A stretch of 64,000 nucleotides of DNA from Muscardinus avellanarius. Its lineage: Eukaryota; Chordata; Mammalia; Rodentia; Gliridae. The position numbers and the translations under genes are program-made. Under the pieces are notes generated by a model. It was not told where the DNA came from. It did no database searches and was given only the letters and a program-made list of their open reading frames with translations. The stretch is taken from assembly GCA_963383645.1 (NCBI GenBank), contig OY726557.1, positions 151,274,860-151,338,859 of the forward strand. The letters run 5' to 3'. This document shows, one piece after another, positions 46,810 to 59,690 of this stretch. Positions within the stretch are counted from its first letter, which is position 1; each line of letters starts with the position of its first letter.

Positions 46810-47889
46810 TTACCACTAGGATTCTTATTAAATTCCTAACTCTTGTGCAGAGAACTTAAGCCAAAGAAAAATCAACCCAAAACAAAGAGCCAGAATTCCT
46901 TTTTGGATAGGGCCAAAATAGATGACTCACTGCTGATAAGACAAGAATATCTGTAGCTTGATCTCTTTGCTTCTGTGTGTGGGGTGAGAGAGGGGAGAAA
47001 CCAAATGCCTGACACAAGATAGGAGGACTTATAGCTCCAGTTGCAGGAAAGAGCAGCAAAACAAAACACTACAAGGCACAGCTTCTGAGGAAAAACAGGA
47101 GCCAAGAGAGATGTTTTACTTGAGGCTAAATGACTAGTTTCCTAGATTTACATATAGGAGTGGCAAATATCCTTAGAACATTACTTTCATAAATAGAACA
47201 TTTTCCTAAGCTAGTAGCACAAAAACATCAGCTAAATTGACTAAAACTGAGTTCTAGAAATACTAGAAAATCTTAGGCAATTCTTATTCCTCTTAATGTT
47301 TTTTTTTTAACATAAATGTGAACTTTAACTTTCCCTACACCTTAGACATTTAAATAGCTGTTTAACTAATAACAACAATTAAAAAGCAAAAACAACTAAA
47401 CTTTGAAGCCAACCTTAAACAACTGTTCAAGGTTAGAAGGTGGGTACCACAAATTAACATTGGTTAATGTATTTACCTTGTCTTCCCTCTCCCTTCACTT
47501 TGTAGAGTATAGCCACTGGTTTACTCTAATGCTTCTGCCAGACTTTGACAGGATTCAAGCACCTCACAGATCTCAGAAAACATAAACCTGCCTGAGACCA
47601 TCTGTATATACTAGAACCATGTGAGAAGGCCTCAGGATGTGGTTTGTTTTTATTTTCAATGCCGTGATCTGGGACAAGGGCCTTGTCTTAGTCATCACTC
47701 TACTCTCATTGCTAAGCATGGGCCACACATCAGATAGACATCTGAGTCCACTACAGAAGAGCTGAATTTACAAAGTTCATTCCAAACCACAGGGAAAGCA
47801 CATGGCATTCCTAAGGACCGCTCACAGGGCCCTGTTGACTGGGAACCACGCCCTGCAGAACCCTAACTCCTGTAGGCCCCACTCATTGG

Positions 47890-48240
47890 ACAAATGCTGA
47901 GTGTCTGTGACTATATGACATGCAGTACATTAGTCTCTGAGGATGGAAGTTAACAACAACCTACTACAAATGATGCACAAATCCAGGGAGGAAGTTGAAC
48001 AAATACACTAAGGAATTTATATATGAGGGCTATGTGAACTATGTGAGTAAAGTGCTTTCAGGACAAAGAAGAGGGAGATTGGGGGAAAAAAAAAAAAAGG
48101 TTTCATGGAGGGGGCACTTGAGCTGGCCTGAAGGATCTAGGAACAAGAGGGAGATAAAGGGAAACTGCACCACCAGGTAAGAGTCAACGCCATAGCAAGT
48201 AAGGGAACAAAGTCTTTAGAGCTTACGGAATGGGTATCAG
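47890..48240 (+). mobile_element. L2-like fragment in a YAP1 intron
   Basis: GACAAATGCTGAGTGTCTGT, TCTCTGAGGATGGAAGTTAA and GGCACTTGAGCTGGCCTGAA resemble the L2 order. Diverged, with an A run at 48087-48100. Confidence 0.5.
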
Positions 48241-48825
48241 TCAACTAGTTAGCAAAAGAGAAACCAAAAGAAGAAACTGTCAGTCAGATGTATGTTTTAG
48301 AAACTGGAGGTGTTAAAGAGAATGAACAATTCTGCCCTTGGACAAGTATTACTGTATATCTGCCATTCTGTGGTCTGACCAGAAAAGAAAATCTCAAATA
48401 GTAGCCCAGCCCTCATCAAGTTGAATTTTCACAAATGCTGTCAAAGGATATGCAACCTGTCCATTTTCCCCACCTCCCAATGAGGCAGGGCAGAGGACCT
48501 AGGAACAGGAGACTGCTGGGCACCAGGGAATCAGGGCCCTGACCAGCTCACTGATAACCATTCAAATTAAGGATGGAAATTGTGCAAAATTTGGTCCCCA
48601 AAACCCAATTCTGGTCAATCATAAAAGAACAGATAGAAAACTTCCTCTCTTTCCAGGACCCCCCCCCCTTTCCGAGGCTGTTTTGTCCTCTTATCTTTCC
48701 CTAACTTAAAACAAAAATTTCATATTTCTATATCCTTTGCTAGTCCTTGGACTTCATTCATCAAGATTCACTGGACAAGGATTCTAATAAGAGAAAACAC
48801 TCCCGGTTTCACCAATAATGGAGGT

Positions 48826-49013
48826 CTACCACACAGCCTAGCACATGCTAAGCAAGCTCTCTACCACTGAGATACACCCCAGGCTCTTTTACTTACTTTT
48901 TATTTTGAGACAAGGTATTGCTAAGGTACCCACACCAGTCTCCAACTTACCACCCTCCTGGCTTTAGGCTCTATAGTTCCTGAGATTACTGAAATGCATC
49001 ACTGTGCCCAACT
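48826..49013 (-). mobile_element. Old B1-ID SINE
   Basis: The ID half retains GCACATGCTAAGCAAGCTCT. Confidence 0.7.
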
Positions 49014-49212
49014 CCATTTTTTTTTAGTTTATTCTATTCTTAGATTCACAAAGGCCTGCATATAAGATTGGTACTGTAATAACAGCAACCTGAAATTTTC
49101 TTTGTGTAAGAAAAAAAGCAGTTCTATGCCTATCACTTTTCCTCATTAGCCTCAGTTTAAGTATAAAACTATACATTTTTATAAATAATCTCAACTTTAA
49201 GCAAAAAATGTA

Positions 49213-49214
<2 letters not shown>

Positions 49215-49258
<44 letters not shown>
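49215..49258 (+). repeat. TG repeat
   Basis: 22 TG units in a YAP1 intron. Confidence 0.95.
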
Positions 49259-49262
<4 letters not shown>

Positions 49263-49317
49263 TAAATACAAACTTAAAATACATTTAAGGTGGACATCAA
49301 AATCAAACCTCCTGGGC

Positions 49318-49365
49318 TGCTAGGGGTGTAGCTCAATGGTGCAAGCAATCCCCAAACAAAATCAA
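49318..49365 (+). mobile_element. Short ID fragment
   Basis: GCTGCTAGGGGTGTAGCTCA then a truncated end. Confidence 0.6.
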
Positions 49366-49529
49366 ACCAGGCAATAGCATCAGATTAATCTTATACAGTC
49401 CCAATCCTCTCTTGGGGTAGAAGGGCAAATCTGATTTTCAAAAAAGAATAATTTGTAAAGTTTGTTTATTCATCAATGCTCATAAGGTTTTTGTGTGTTT
49501 AGAACCAGCAATAAAAAAGTAGCCTATTG

Positions 49530-49727
49530 CCAGGCATGGTGGTGCACGCTTGTAATCCCTGCGCTTGGGAGGCAGAGACAGGAGGATTGCGCAGGTTTGA
49601 AGCCAGCTATGCTGGCTTATGAGACCCTGTTTCCAAGTAAAAATATAAGAAAATAGGTCTGGGAGTGTAGCCTGGAGGTAGAAGGGTTTCCAGGAACCCC
49701 AGTACCACCACCAAAAAAAAAAAAAAG
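49530..49727 (+). mobile_element. Young-type SINE
   Basis: GCCAGGCATGGTGGTGCACG to GGAACCCCAGTACC and poly(A). Confidence 0.87.
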
Positions 49728-49776
49728 GAGGATACTTTTTCCCCCCTACAAGTCATAGTTTTCAATTTAATTGGCA

Positions 49777-49816
49777 ATAGCTTCTTGGCCTTTTGGCTAA
49801 GATCAAGTGTAGTATC
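49777..49816 (+). pseudogene. Truncated U2 snRNA retropseudogene (5' 40 nt)
   Basis: The sequence TAGCTTCTTGGCCTTTTGGC and the following AAGATCAAGTGTAGTATC match the first 40 nt of U2 snRNA with two visible substitutions. It is flanked by a 10-bp direct repeat taattggcaa (49768-49777 and 49819-49828), which marks retroposition. No 3' Sm or stem-loop regions remain, so it cannot act as U2. Confidence 0.88.
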
Positions 49817-49998
49817 AATAATTGGCAAGAAGTGAAAAGATAGGATAAAGGCGTTCTTAAACCAAAATACCTTTGAATATTTCACGAACTACACTGTTTA
49901 AAATTGGTAATAAAATAATAAAAGGAATAATGCATTTCCATTTATTTATTTAGCTATACTCCTAGTTGTTTATTTAGCTATACTCCTAGCTATACTCC

Positions 49999-50345
49999 TA
50001 GTTTTTTGAAACAGAGTCTTGCTAAATTGCTGACACTAGCCTTGAACCTACAATCCTCCTGACTCATCCTTCCAAGTACTGGATTATAGGTATCCGTGTC
50101 GCTGTGCCTGGCATATTCCCATTATTTTTAAAAAATTAAATTCTGCCAGGCGTGGTGGTGCACACTTGTAATCCCAGTACTTGGGAGGCTGAGACAGGAG
50201 GATCACAGGTTTGCAGCCAGCTTCAGTTGCTTATTGAGGCCCTCTGCAACTTAATGAGACCTTCTTTCAAAATAAATAAAAAATAGGGTTGGGGGTATAG
50301 CTCAGAAGTTGAATGTCCTTGGGTACAATCCCCAGTACCCCCCCA
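49999..50345 (+). mobile_element. Minus B1 half then + B1-ID SINE
   Basis: 49999-50112 is minus. 50143-50345 is plus. A short TTTAGCTATACTCCTAG duplication precedes at 49950-50000. Confidence 0.78.
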
Positions 50346-50998
50346 CACACAAATTCTATAGGCATTTTATAATCCAAAAGAATGAATTTTAGTGAAATAT
50401 TTAAAATGGCATTTAAAATGGCATTCAAGATAGAAAATATTACCTGTTTCAAATTTGCAGTTCTCAACAGAGCAGTTTATATACTGCAATCTGTCTGAAA
50501 CCCCAAAATTGTGGTAACTGACCCTTAAGCTATGTTATTTCCAAATACTGTCACTAATCTTAATGTATTTTTTTAAAGAAGCACAACTTTATATTTTATC
50601 CCTTGAACTACACAGCTCTTTAGTACACAAAGCTTTACAGTACTGCTGAATGAAACCTCTCAGGATGAATAGCTATGTGGAAAATACCTGCCAATAATCC
50701 TTACAATCCAATTCTAAGTAGGTTTAAGATGCAGTTCATTTGTTTTTATAAAAAGGTACTCACGTGTTCTTTCATGAGTCTGTGATTTTAAGTAATTGCT
50801 AATCAACAGTACAGGCAGAGGCAAACATGTTATAACTTTGAATAAGCATTCCTTCCACAAGTCTGAACAGCTCATTTCCTCTTACAGAAGATGGCTTTAA
50901 TACTAAACTTGCCATTTATGGAGATTCATTTATAGCTATGCTCAAAACAGCCTAGTAAAGTACTAAACAGAACAGTCTTAAATCCACAATCTGTTTTA

Positions 50999-51160
<162 letters not shown>

Positions 51161-51690
51161 TTAAAAAGAGAGAGAGAAAGAATAAAAGTTATTTGATTAA
51201 CAAAGTTATTTTTACATAGTAATATATTCATATTAGTAGTTGAAGAACATTTATTATAAGTTATTAGATTTCACAATCAGAATAGCCAAATTCTTCCATG
51301 TATTTCAAGTGACTGAAAATTAAGCTATAGAAATTTAAAGTGCTTCTAGTTATATTAAACCAAAAATATATACACTTTTATACATATTCTGTCACTTAGT
51401 TTCATTTTGCCATTTTTCTTACTTTGGAATATAAACCCCAAGTTCTCCTGTGGGGTAGAATGCAGGTCTGGTCTTCAAAAGCTTAACTCTTGAAGTTAAT
51501 GTTTATTTACTGATGTCCATAAAGTTTTGTGTGTTTGGGAGCAACCATAAAAATAAAGTGTAAAGGAAATTTGATGTCTTAAAGACCCCAGCATTACTAT
51601 CTAATGTCTTACTGACTTCAAGTTTTTCTATCTTCAGTGGGATTAGTGCATGCTCTACCCTTTGGTGGGGACAGGAGAGGAGAGAGAAAA

Positions 51691-51732
<42 letters not shown>

Positions 51733-52296
51733 GACATTAGAAATAAAAGCATGAATGCAAAGTTTCTCCACCATGATCCACTTAAATGGCAGAAAATTTT
51801 CCTCAGGGCTACTCAACAGCTGCTCAGCAGAATGCTAGCTGGAGGTGTGAGCAGAGGCTACTCGAGTGCTTCCTCAAGGTCTGCATCAGCCTCAGTGTGT
51901 CCTGCCCAGGACCTCCAGGCCAGCTTGCTTCGCCCCTACCGACCTGTATCGTTTTCATTACCACTGTGCCTCCTGAGCTCTCAGAAACGCCATCTTTGCT
52001 AAAGCCACAGCTGCCTCTCCTCTGTTTTTTTGGTTTGATTTAAAATATAGCTTTTTAAAAATCATCTAAAAATTTTATATAGGAAAAGCTATATAAAAAG
52101 TATATATCTTTTCATGAGTCACGTGGGCTCCCTACAACACAGCTCCACCATCTCTAGCTCCCTTGTCCCCCAACATAAGGAACGGGGTCAAGAGGTATGG
52201 AAATAACCTTTTACTTCTTCACTGTTTCTAGAGTGGTTCCTCCCAGGCAAACTCTTTTTTTTCCTTCAGTTTCATACCTTTTGAATATATCATCTT

Positions 52297-52660
52297 TTTT
52301 AAAAAGTACTTTATCGATGCAATGTAATTATACATCACAGTGAGGTTCCAAGTGATACAAAAATGCACATACCCATCACTGGTGTTTCCTTCCATTCACC
52401 CTCTCTGGTTTTTCGCCCCTCTTCCCCGGACATTTTAGTGAGATTGGCACTGAAACCTTGTATGGAGGTCACTTATCTAAACTCTTCCTTACTCTGTCCT
52501 TGTTTCCGCCCTCTCCCATCCCCTTACACTATTGCACTGGTCTCTCTCCTCATTTGAGTGAAATTCCTTTTGCTTTCTATTTTCATTCTAGCTTCCACAT
52601 GTGAGAGAAAACATATAAACCTTGACTTTGAGCCTTGTCATGGACTTTGGAATTCGGCTG
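52297..52660 (-). mobile_element. L1 3' UTR fragment, antisense
   Basis: Plus-strand ATGCAATGTAATTATACATC and the pyrimidine-rich stretch that follows match the antisense L1 3' UTR seen at 19200 and 63000. Diverged and 5'-truncated. Confidence 0.6.
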
Positions 52661-52756
52661 AACCATGGACCTCCTCTCAGAATACTGGAATTTTTAAGAT
52701 ATGTGGGAAGGATAGTATGTATAGGATTATAAAGAAAAGGAATTTTTTTCTGTGTG

Positions 52757-53192
52757 CGTACTGGGGATTGAACACTGGGGCATTCTACCTTCAAGCTACA
52801 CCCACAGCCCTATTTTTTATTCTTTATTCTGAAACAGGTTGCATTAAGTTACGGAGGGCCTCACTAAGTAAGGCTAGCTGCAAACCTGTGATCCTTCCTG
52901 TCTCAGCTTCCCAAGTTACTGGGGTTACAAGCATGCACCACCACTTCTGGCTAAAGAAAAGAAATTTAATGATACAGTTATCAAAATGTTAAATAGAATT
53001 TTATCATATAATATGTACTTTTTTGGATGGGGAGGTACTGGGGATGTAACCTAGGAGTGCTCTACCTCTGAGCTACATCTTCTTTTATATTTTTGAGACA
53101 GGATCTTGCTAAATTATCTACTCTGGCCTTGAGCTTAAAATCATCCTTCCTCATTCTGACAGGTGGCTGGGATTACAGGCTTGGATTCAACT
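52757..53192 (-). mobile_element. Two minus SINEs
   Basis: 52757-52953 with aaagaaaa[g]gaattt-like flanks. 53036-53192 is older. Confidence 0.8.
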
Positions 53193-54051
53193 TACTGAAC
53201 CCTTAAGCTCCTCCATCTACGGAGAATTTTGGGGCCTGACTCAGGCCTCTTCTCACTTCAAGTATAACCTGTGCCTTAAAACGTGTTTAGGATACCTTCT
53301 AGGCTCCAGTGATGTCATTTACACCTTTCTCACTACTTGTATACACAGCCCCTAAGATCTTGCTTTTGAAACCAAATCACCTCTAGAATCTCTGAGAGTG
53401 TTTCACTTCTTTCCCACCGTATCAGCCTAAAACTGCCAATAACCCACATACAAAACTCATAAAAATCCACTGTTGAAATTCCTGGAACTCCTTAAATTGC
53501 AATGCTGCTGACCATTTTGCTGTCATACCCTGAAGTGGCTTAGAAATTTCTCCCTCGGAAGTCTTATGTGCAGGCTTCCTACTTTCTGGCCACATTCTTC
53601 TTTTTGCCCAGTCCCTGTATGATCTCACACCCACTCGATCAGTCCTTTAAATCCATAGAGAATGCCTTACTAGTCCAATCTATTGGCTTTCTTCTGATTT
53701 ATTTTCTCTCCTTTTCTAAAAGTCTGAAGTTGTGACTGATAAACTGAAACATCAACAAGTTCCTTAGAGATTCCTTAAGTTCACATAATTTTACCTCAAC
53801 CCAGGAAACAGCAATCTGAATCAATGCTAAAATGTGTTACCTTCATTTTCATAATGAGATTGGCTAGGAAATGGCAGGGGGAAAAAAATCATACAACTAT
53901 CCAGAAAGAAATCATTACAAATTAATGGTCGTTAGTCTTGGCTGGGCCCTCAATACCACTCACTGATTTTTTGAGTGGCCTGCCCACTATTCTGATTGCT
54001 TCTGGAGAGCCTTTCTATTGCTTTGCTCTGTATCCTCTTTTTTATTTTTTT

Positions 54052-54078
54052 TGTGTGAGTGAGTGAGTGAGTGAGTGA

Positions 54079-54120
<42 letters not shown>

Positions 54121-54315
54121 GGGGATGGAAACCAGGGGCCTTCTACCTCCAGGCTGTACTCCCAGACCTATTTTATATTCTATTTGTAAACAGGGTCTCA
54201 CTAAACTGCTGAGAATCTTAGTAAGTTGCTAAGGCTGGCTTTGAACCCGGGTGATCCCCCTGTCTCAGCCTCCCCAACTACTGGGATTACAAGTGTGCAC
54301 CACCACGCCCTGCAG
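54052..54315 (-). mobile_element. SINE with a GTGA/GT-repeat tail and TSD
   Basis: GTGA units then GT units 54052-54116, SINE to 54315. gtatcctct occurs on both sides. Confidence 0.88.
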
Positions 54316-54390
54316 TATCCTCTATCTTTGATCTCTCTCATTTTCATCCTGCAAAATAAGAAATGACTTTAATAATGATTTTGAGCCAGC

Positions 54391-54500
54391 TACAGTGGCA
54401 TGTGCCTGTGACTCAGTGGCTTGTGATGCTGAGATGGGAGGATCGTGAGTTTAAGGCCAGCCTGGGCAAAAAAAGTGGAACCCTGACTCAAAAACAAAAC
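54391..54500 (+). mobile_element. B1-like monomer
   Basis: GAGGATCGTGAGTTTAAGGC..CAGCCTGGGC resembles a B1/Alu left arm with no ID half. Confidence 0.6.
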
Positions 54501-54654
54501 AAAATCCCCAAATCATAGTACACTCTTGCAGATCAGTAAGATGACAATTTCTCAGTATCACATCTTTTTCTTGCCTGGAACACTTTTCTTTCCCCCTTCT
54601 TACTGAAGATATGTTGAAATCACCACCTTCTCTGGGTAACTAACTCATCATAAT

Positions 54655-54865
54655 GATCCCATTTTTTTTTTTTTTTTTTAATTTGGGTGGTACTGGGGAT
54701 GGAACCCTTCTACCTCTGGGCTACACTCCCAGACCTATTTTCTATTTTTATTTGGAAACAGGGTCTCTTAAGCCAGCGAGGTTGGCTTCGAACCAGCACG
54801 ATCCTCCTGTCTCCGCCTCCCAAGGATGGGGATTACAAGCGTGCGCCACCATACCCAGTAGATCC
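54655..54865 (-). mobile_element. Young-type SINE with TSD
   Basis: gatcccat occurs on both sides. T run 54661-54679. Confidence 0.9.
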
Positions 54866-55154
54866 CATCTTCATTTGAAGTTAAAGTGGACCCACAGATT
54901 TTATATCTTTAGCACCTTAAGCATATATAGCATGTTTACAGTACTAATTACATGACATTGCAATTATTTACTTCTTGCAAACTTCTAAGGGCAAAATGAA
55001 TTGTTTGATAAGAGTATAAAACAAAAACTTCTAATACTGTGAAATTTATGCTGCTCTTAGAATATGAGGGTGTTTAGCAATAAAATTTAAAATGAATAAA
55101 ATGATGGGCTCAGAATGCTTAAGTCCTGTGATAAAGCCATAAATCTTTTTTTTG

Positions 55155-55325
55155 AACAGGGACTGAACCAAGGGGCATTCTACCTATAAACTATACCCCC
55201 AGCCCTATATTTAAATCTTTATTTTGAAACAGGTTCTAAGTTGCAGAGGGCCTAAGTTGCTGAGGCCGGCTGTAAACCTGTGATCTTCCTGTCTCAGCCT
55301 CCCAAGTACTGAGATATGCCCGGGA
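55155..55325 (-). mobile_element. B1-ID SINE, 5' truncated
   Basis: GACTGAACCAAGGGGCATTC to CCCAAGTACTGAGAT. Confidence 0.78.
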
Positions 55326-56024
55326 AAGCTGACCTTTAAAATGCCCCACTTAAATGAGTTTCTACCATCAGCAGACACTGCAGAACTACTTACCCCAACT
55401 TATAAAGAAAGGTTACTTAGAACCTAGAGATGTGATTAAGAAGGCAAGTCATTCCAAGCTACCCAAGGGGATATCCGCCAAATGGACATGGAAACAGCTT
55501 CTCAGTCAAATCTGGACCTGGCCAAAGATTCATCTCAAACTGAATGAGAACATCAGTAGTTTTTTTAAAAAAGCTACTTTACCAATAATGGAGGGTATTA
55601 GCACTAATTGGTATAAAAATATAATATGACAAGGCCAATAATACAAATAACATATAAGGGACTGTAGATACCACACTTAAAGAGGCATGAATATCCAGCC
55701 TAATTCTGAAACAGTAAACAGAACAGGACTGTAAACAGTAAACAGAACAGGACTGATTAGATATCCTAGATAATCTCTGAATAGCCTTTATAGGGATATA
55801 GTTAATGTGTAATAACTTGCAAATAAAGTTCCCAATTTGGCGAGTTTTTAAATATTGCATACACATGAAATTCCCATTAAAAGCAAGATAATCAACCCAC
55901 CAAATTTTCTTTGGCTTTTCTGATCTCTATTGACACCCTCAAAAAACTGACATATTTTTCTATTATTATAGATACTGGTATTTTAGAAAATTTTATATAA
56001 ATGACTTAATATTTTTTGTTTGTT

Positions 56025-56224
56025 TGGTACTGGGAATTGAACCCAGAGACATTCTAACTGAGCCACACCCCCAGCCCAATTTTTTTTATTCTTTTTTTGA
56101 ATAAAGGATCTCACTAAGTTCCAGAGGGCCTCACTAAGTAACTGAGGCTGGCCTTGAATCTGTGATTCTCCTGTCTCAGCCTCCTAAAATACTGGGATTA
56201 CAAGCATCTTCTGCCACACCTGGC
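56025..56224 (-). mobile_element. B1-ID SINE
   Basis: GGTACTGGGAATTGAACCCA to TTCTGCCACACCTGGC. Confidence 0.83.
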
Positions 56225-56262
56225 TCACAGGCACAAATTTTCTATAAATACTAGTTTTTACT

Positions 56263-56551
56263 TGGCATATTTATTTATTTTTCTAATTTTATTATTTATT
56301 TGTTTTTTGTTTTATGTATGTATGTATGTATGTATGTATGTATGTATGTATGTATGTGGTACTGGGGTTCCTGAAAACCCTTCTACCTCTGGGCTACACT
56401 CCCAGCCCTATTTTATATTTTTTATTTGGAAACAGGATCTCTTAAACCAGCTGAGGCTGGCTTTGAACCGGCACGATCCTCCTGTCTCAGCTTCCCAAGC
56501 AGGAGGATTACAAGCATGCACCACCACGCCCAGCTATTTGGCATATTTATT
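56263..56551 (-). mobile_element. Young-type SINE with TATG tail and TSD
   Basis: ttggcatatttattt flanks the unit. TATG repeat 56314-56356, SINE 56358-56534. Confidence 0.9.
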
Positions 56552-56712
56552 TTGAGATTAATTCATGCTACATCTATAGTTCATTCCTTTTTTTATTGCT
56601 AACTAATACTCTCCTGTAGCGATATAATTGTTTACTTGCCTGCTGATAGGACATTTTGGTTGCTCCTAAAAGTTGGTTCTGTGTATATACCTTAGTAATT
56701 AATTAATTAGTT
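56540..56712 (-). mobile_element. Old L1 fragment, antisense
   Basis: TTTTTTATTGCTAACTAATACTCTCC...GGACATTTTGGTTGCTCC is the antisense of the conserved L1 block near the ORF2 end. A SINE (56358-56534) sits at its edge. Confidence 0.6.
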
Positions 56713-56715
56713 TAG

Positions 56716-57345
56716 TGGTACTAAGGACTAAACCCAACACCATTCTACCTCCAATCTATACCCCAGACCTATTTTTTACTTTTTGAGGCAGGATTTCACT
56801 AAGTTGTGAAAGGCCTCACTAAGTAGCTGAGGCTGACTGCAAATCTGTGAGTCTCCTGTCTCAGCCTCCCAAGTACTGGGATTAAAAGTGTGCACCACCA
56901 TGCCTGGCTTTACCTTTACAATTTCAAAACCTCAAACTAAGCCAGGATTGGTAGCTCATGACCATAACCCCACTAATTGGGAGGCTGTGTCAGTAAGATT
57001 ACAAATTGGAAACCAGACTCAGCAACTTAGTAAGACTCTCAGCAACCTAGAGAGACTTTCAAAACAAAAAAATAAAAAGGGCTAGGGGTGTATCTCAGAG
57101 GTAGAACACCTCCAAGTTCAATCCCCAGCACTATAAAAATGAATAAATATAAAAATATGCCAGGCATATGCCAGGCATGGTGGCATATGCCTGTAATCTC
57201 AGTAGTTGGGAGGCAGAGACAACTGCAGGTTTGAGGACAGCCTCAGCAACCTGGAAAGAACCTGTTAAAACAAAACTAGTCAAAAGGGCTAGGCATATAG
57301 CTCTTAGGTAGAATGCCCCTGGGTTTAATCCCCAAATGCCACCCA
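56716..57345. mobile_element. Three SINEs
   Basis: 56716-56909 minus, 56942-57135 plus, 57170-57345 plus. CCAGGCATATG is tandemly doubled at 57158. Confidence 0.8.
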
Positions 57346-57486
57346 CACACCTAGAATCTTAGAAGTATTCGTTTCCAAATTTCTAATTATTTCTGTTGCC
57401 TTTTTCCTCATTTGTCTAAATAATGTGCATTAATTTTATATGGAGCTAAAATGTTGTACATATTGTCTTACAGTGTCTTTTAATTT

Positions 57487-57690
57487 TTAGAGAGGTTCTC
57501 GCCATGTTGCCACAGCTGGCCTTAAACTTGTGATCCTACTGCTTCAGCAACCTGAAAAGCTAAGAATACAGGCATAAGCCACAGTGCATGGGCTTTAAAG
57601 TGTCTGTTTGGTGTGTGGTGCCCGGGAATGAACCCAAAGTCTTGCACATGCTAGGCAAGCATTCTAGCACTGCGCTAGACCCTATTCCAA
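57487..57690 (-). mobile_element. Old B1-like piece and an ID element
   Basis: 57487-57592. 57616-57690 retains GCACATGCTAGGCAAGCATT. Confidence 0.68.
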
Positions 57691-58492
57691 AAGGCGTGCC
57701 CCCCCCCGCCCCCCGCCCCGGCCTATGGGAAATCATACTGCTATTTCAAATGAGAGGAAGGAAAGAGAGAGACCAATGGCTTGTGATTGGATTCTAGGTC
57801 CATAAAAGTCTACCATATAAAACAGACAAATTCATGTGTTTCTTTGTGAACTACTCTGGAAAGTTTCTTCCAGACTAGGATGAGACCACCACTGGTTTTA
57901 CTTACAGTGCAAAGAGCTCCAATTCCCAACATATCTCAAATTAGCCAAAATTTACAACCTCAATGGGAAAGCCACTACATTTTTATATTATTACAGAAGA
58001 AAATGAGCTAAAAATACTTACTTCATTTAGAAAAAGTCAAATACTCTAGAAGAACTATTTGACCTTTGAGATACAGAACAGAAACATGATTAAATTTTGG
58101 CCCAGTTTCCTATAACTTGCTTATTTCCCCATTTCTGAAAGACTGTCAAACTATTCCAATTACCTTTGGGAATAAAAGAAGTTTAGCAAACTTGTATTTT
58201 TAGCTCAATATTCTAATTTTAGGCACTATGTTCAGAATAAAACAATCCAAAAAGCTCCTTAGAGACAGATGTAATTTAAATCTTACATGAAATGTTTAAA
58301 CTGAAATCAGTTTTGTAGAACAATCTAATTATGTTCCAAAGCTCATTTTTAAAATAGCTATGCCAGATTTGCCTTGTTACAAAATGATGTTCATATTATT
58401 ACAAAATATATTTTGATAAAATTACTTTATTGTAAACACAATAGTCATTTTCTACAAACAGATATTTACAGGGTTTTCTTTTCTTTTTTTTT

Positions 58493-58939
58493 TGGTACTG
58501 TAGGTTCAGAGTAGCGATGCTTTACCACTCAACCCTTTTAATCTAATTTTTAAATAGGGTCTTGCAATTTTAAATTGCCCAAGTTGGCTTTGAATTTGAA
58601 ATCCTCTTGCCTAAGCTTCCTGAACAGCTGGAATTATAGGTATACAGTATCATGTCCAGTCAGGCCTATTTTTCAAAGTGCAAGAAAGGCAGATGTGGCA
58701 GTGCACACTTGTAATACCAGCATTTGGGAGGCTGAGACAGGAGGATTGTGGTTTGCGGCCAGCCTCAGCTACTTAGTGAGGCCCTTGAAGCTCAGAAGGA
58801 CCCTGTTTCAAATAAAAAAAATAAAATAAATAAATGGGGCTGGGAGTGTAGCTCGGAGGTAGAATGCCCCTGGTTTCCATCCCCAACACCAAAAATACAA
58901 ACATACATACATACATACATACATACATACATACATACA
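58493..58939. mobile_element. Old minus SINE, then + SINE with TACA tail
   Basis: 58493-58660 minus, 58690-58890 plus, TACA repeat 58899-58939. Confidence 0.8.
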
Positions 58940-58999
58940 GTGGAGGGAAATAAGAGTTTATATAAAATAGATTTTTTAAATTTAAAAATTCAGATTAAC

Positions 59000-59225
59000 T
59001 TTTTTTTTTTTTGTGGTACTGGGGGTCGAACCCAGAGGCTTTCTACCTCCGGGCTATACTCCCAGACCTTTTTTATATTTTATTTGGAAACAGGGTCTCA
59101 TTAAGTTGCTGAGAGCCTCACTAAGTAGCTGAGGCTGGCTTCAAACCCGTGCAATCCTCCTGTCTCAGCCTCCCAAGCACGGGGATTACAAGCGTGCACC
59201 ACCACGCCCTACCGATTAACTTCAT
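59000..59225 (-). mobile_element. B1-ID SINE with TSD
   Basis: gattaactt occurs on both sides. Full length. Confidence 0.88.
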
Positions 59226-59319
59226 TTTACTTAGGCAAATTAAATAATTTTTCTAAAGCAATTAGCAAAACTCTCCATAATCCTAAAACAAACTTTCAGT
59301 ATTTTACATTTAAAATTCT

Positions 59320-59690
59320 GTTTGTTTGTTTGTTTGTTTATTTATTTATTTATTTCTGTACTAGGGATTGAACCCAGGAACATTCTATCTCCAAGCTACA
59401 CTTGCTCTTTTTATTATTTATTTATTTTTTATTGCAGTACTGGAGAATGAAAGCAGGGGTGTTCTTCCTCTGAGTTACATCTCCAACCTATTTTTCATTC
59501 TTTATTTTAAAACAGGTCTCACTGAGTTGCAGAAGTCCTAAGTAGCTGAGGCTGTCCGCCAATCACTATCCTCCTGTCTCAGCCTCCCAAGTATTGGAAT
59601 TACATAAATGCACCACCATGCCTGTCTCCTTTCTGTTTTCGAAATGGTTTCACTAAGTTACTGAGATTGGCCTCCAATCTTTGATCTGTA
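59320..59690 (-). mobile_element. Minus SINE split by another minus SINE
   Basis: ID half 59354-59404 and B1 remnant 59638-59690. Inner 59434-59628. GTTT/ATTT repeat at 59320-59354. Confidence 0.75.

Noticed and set aside
49777..49816. Functional U2 snRNA gene
   Set aside because: Only the first 40 nt are present, with TSDs and no Sm site.
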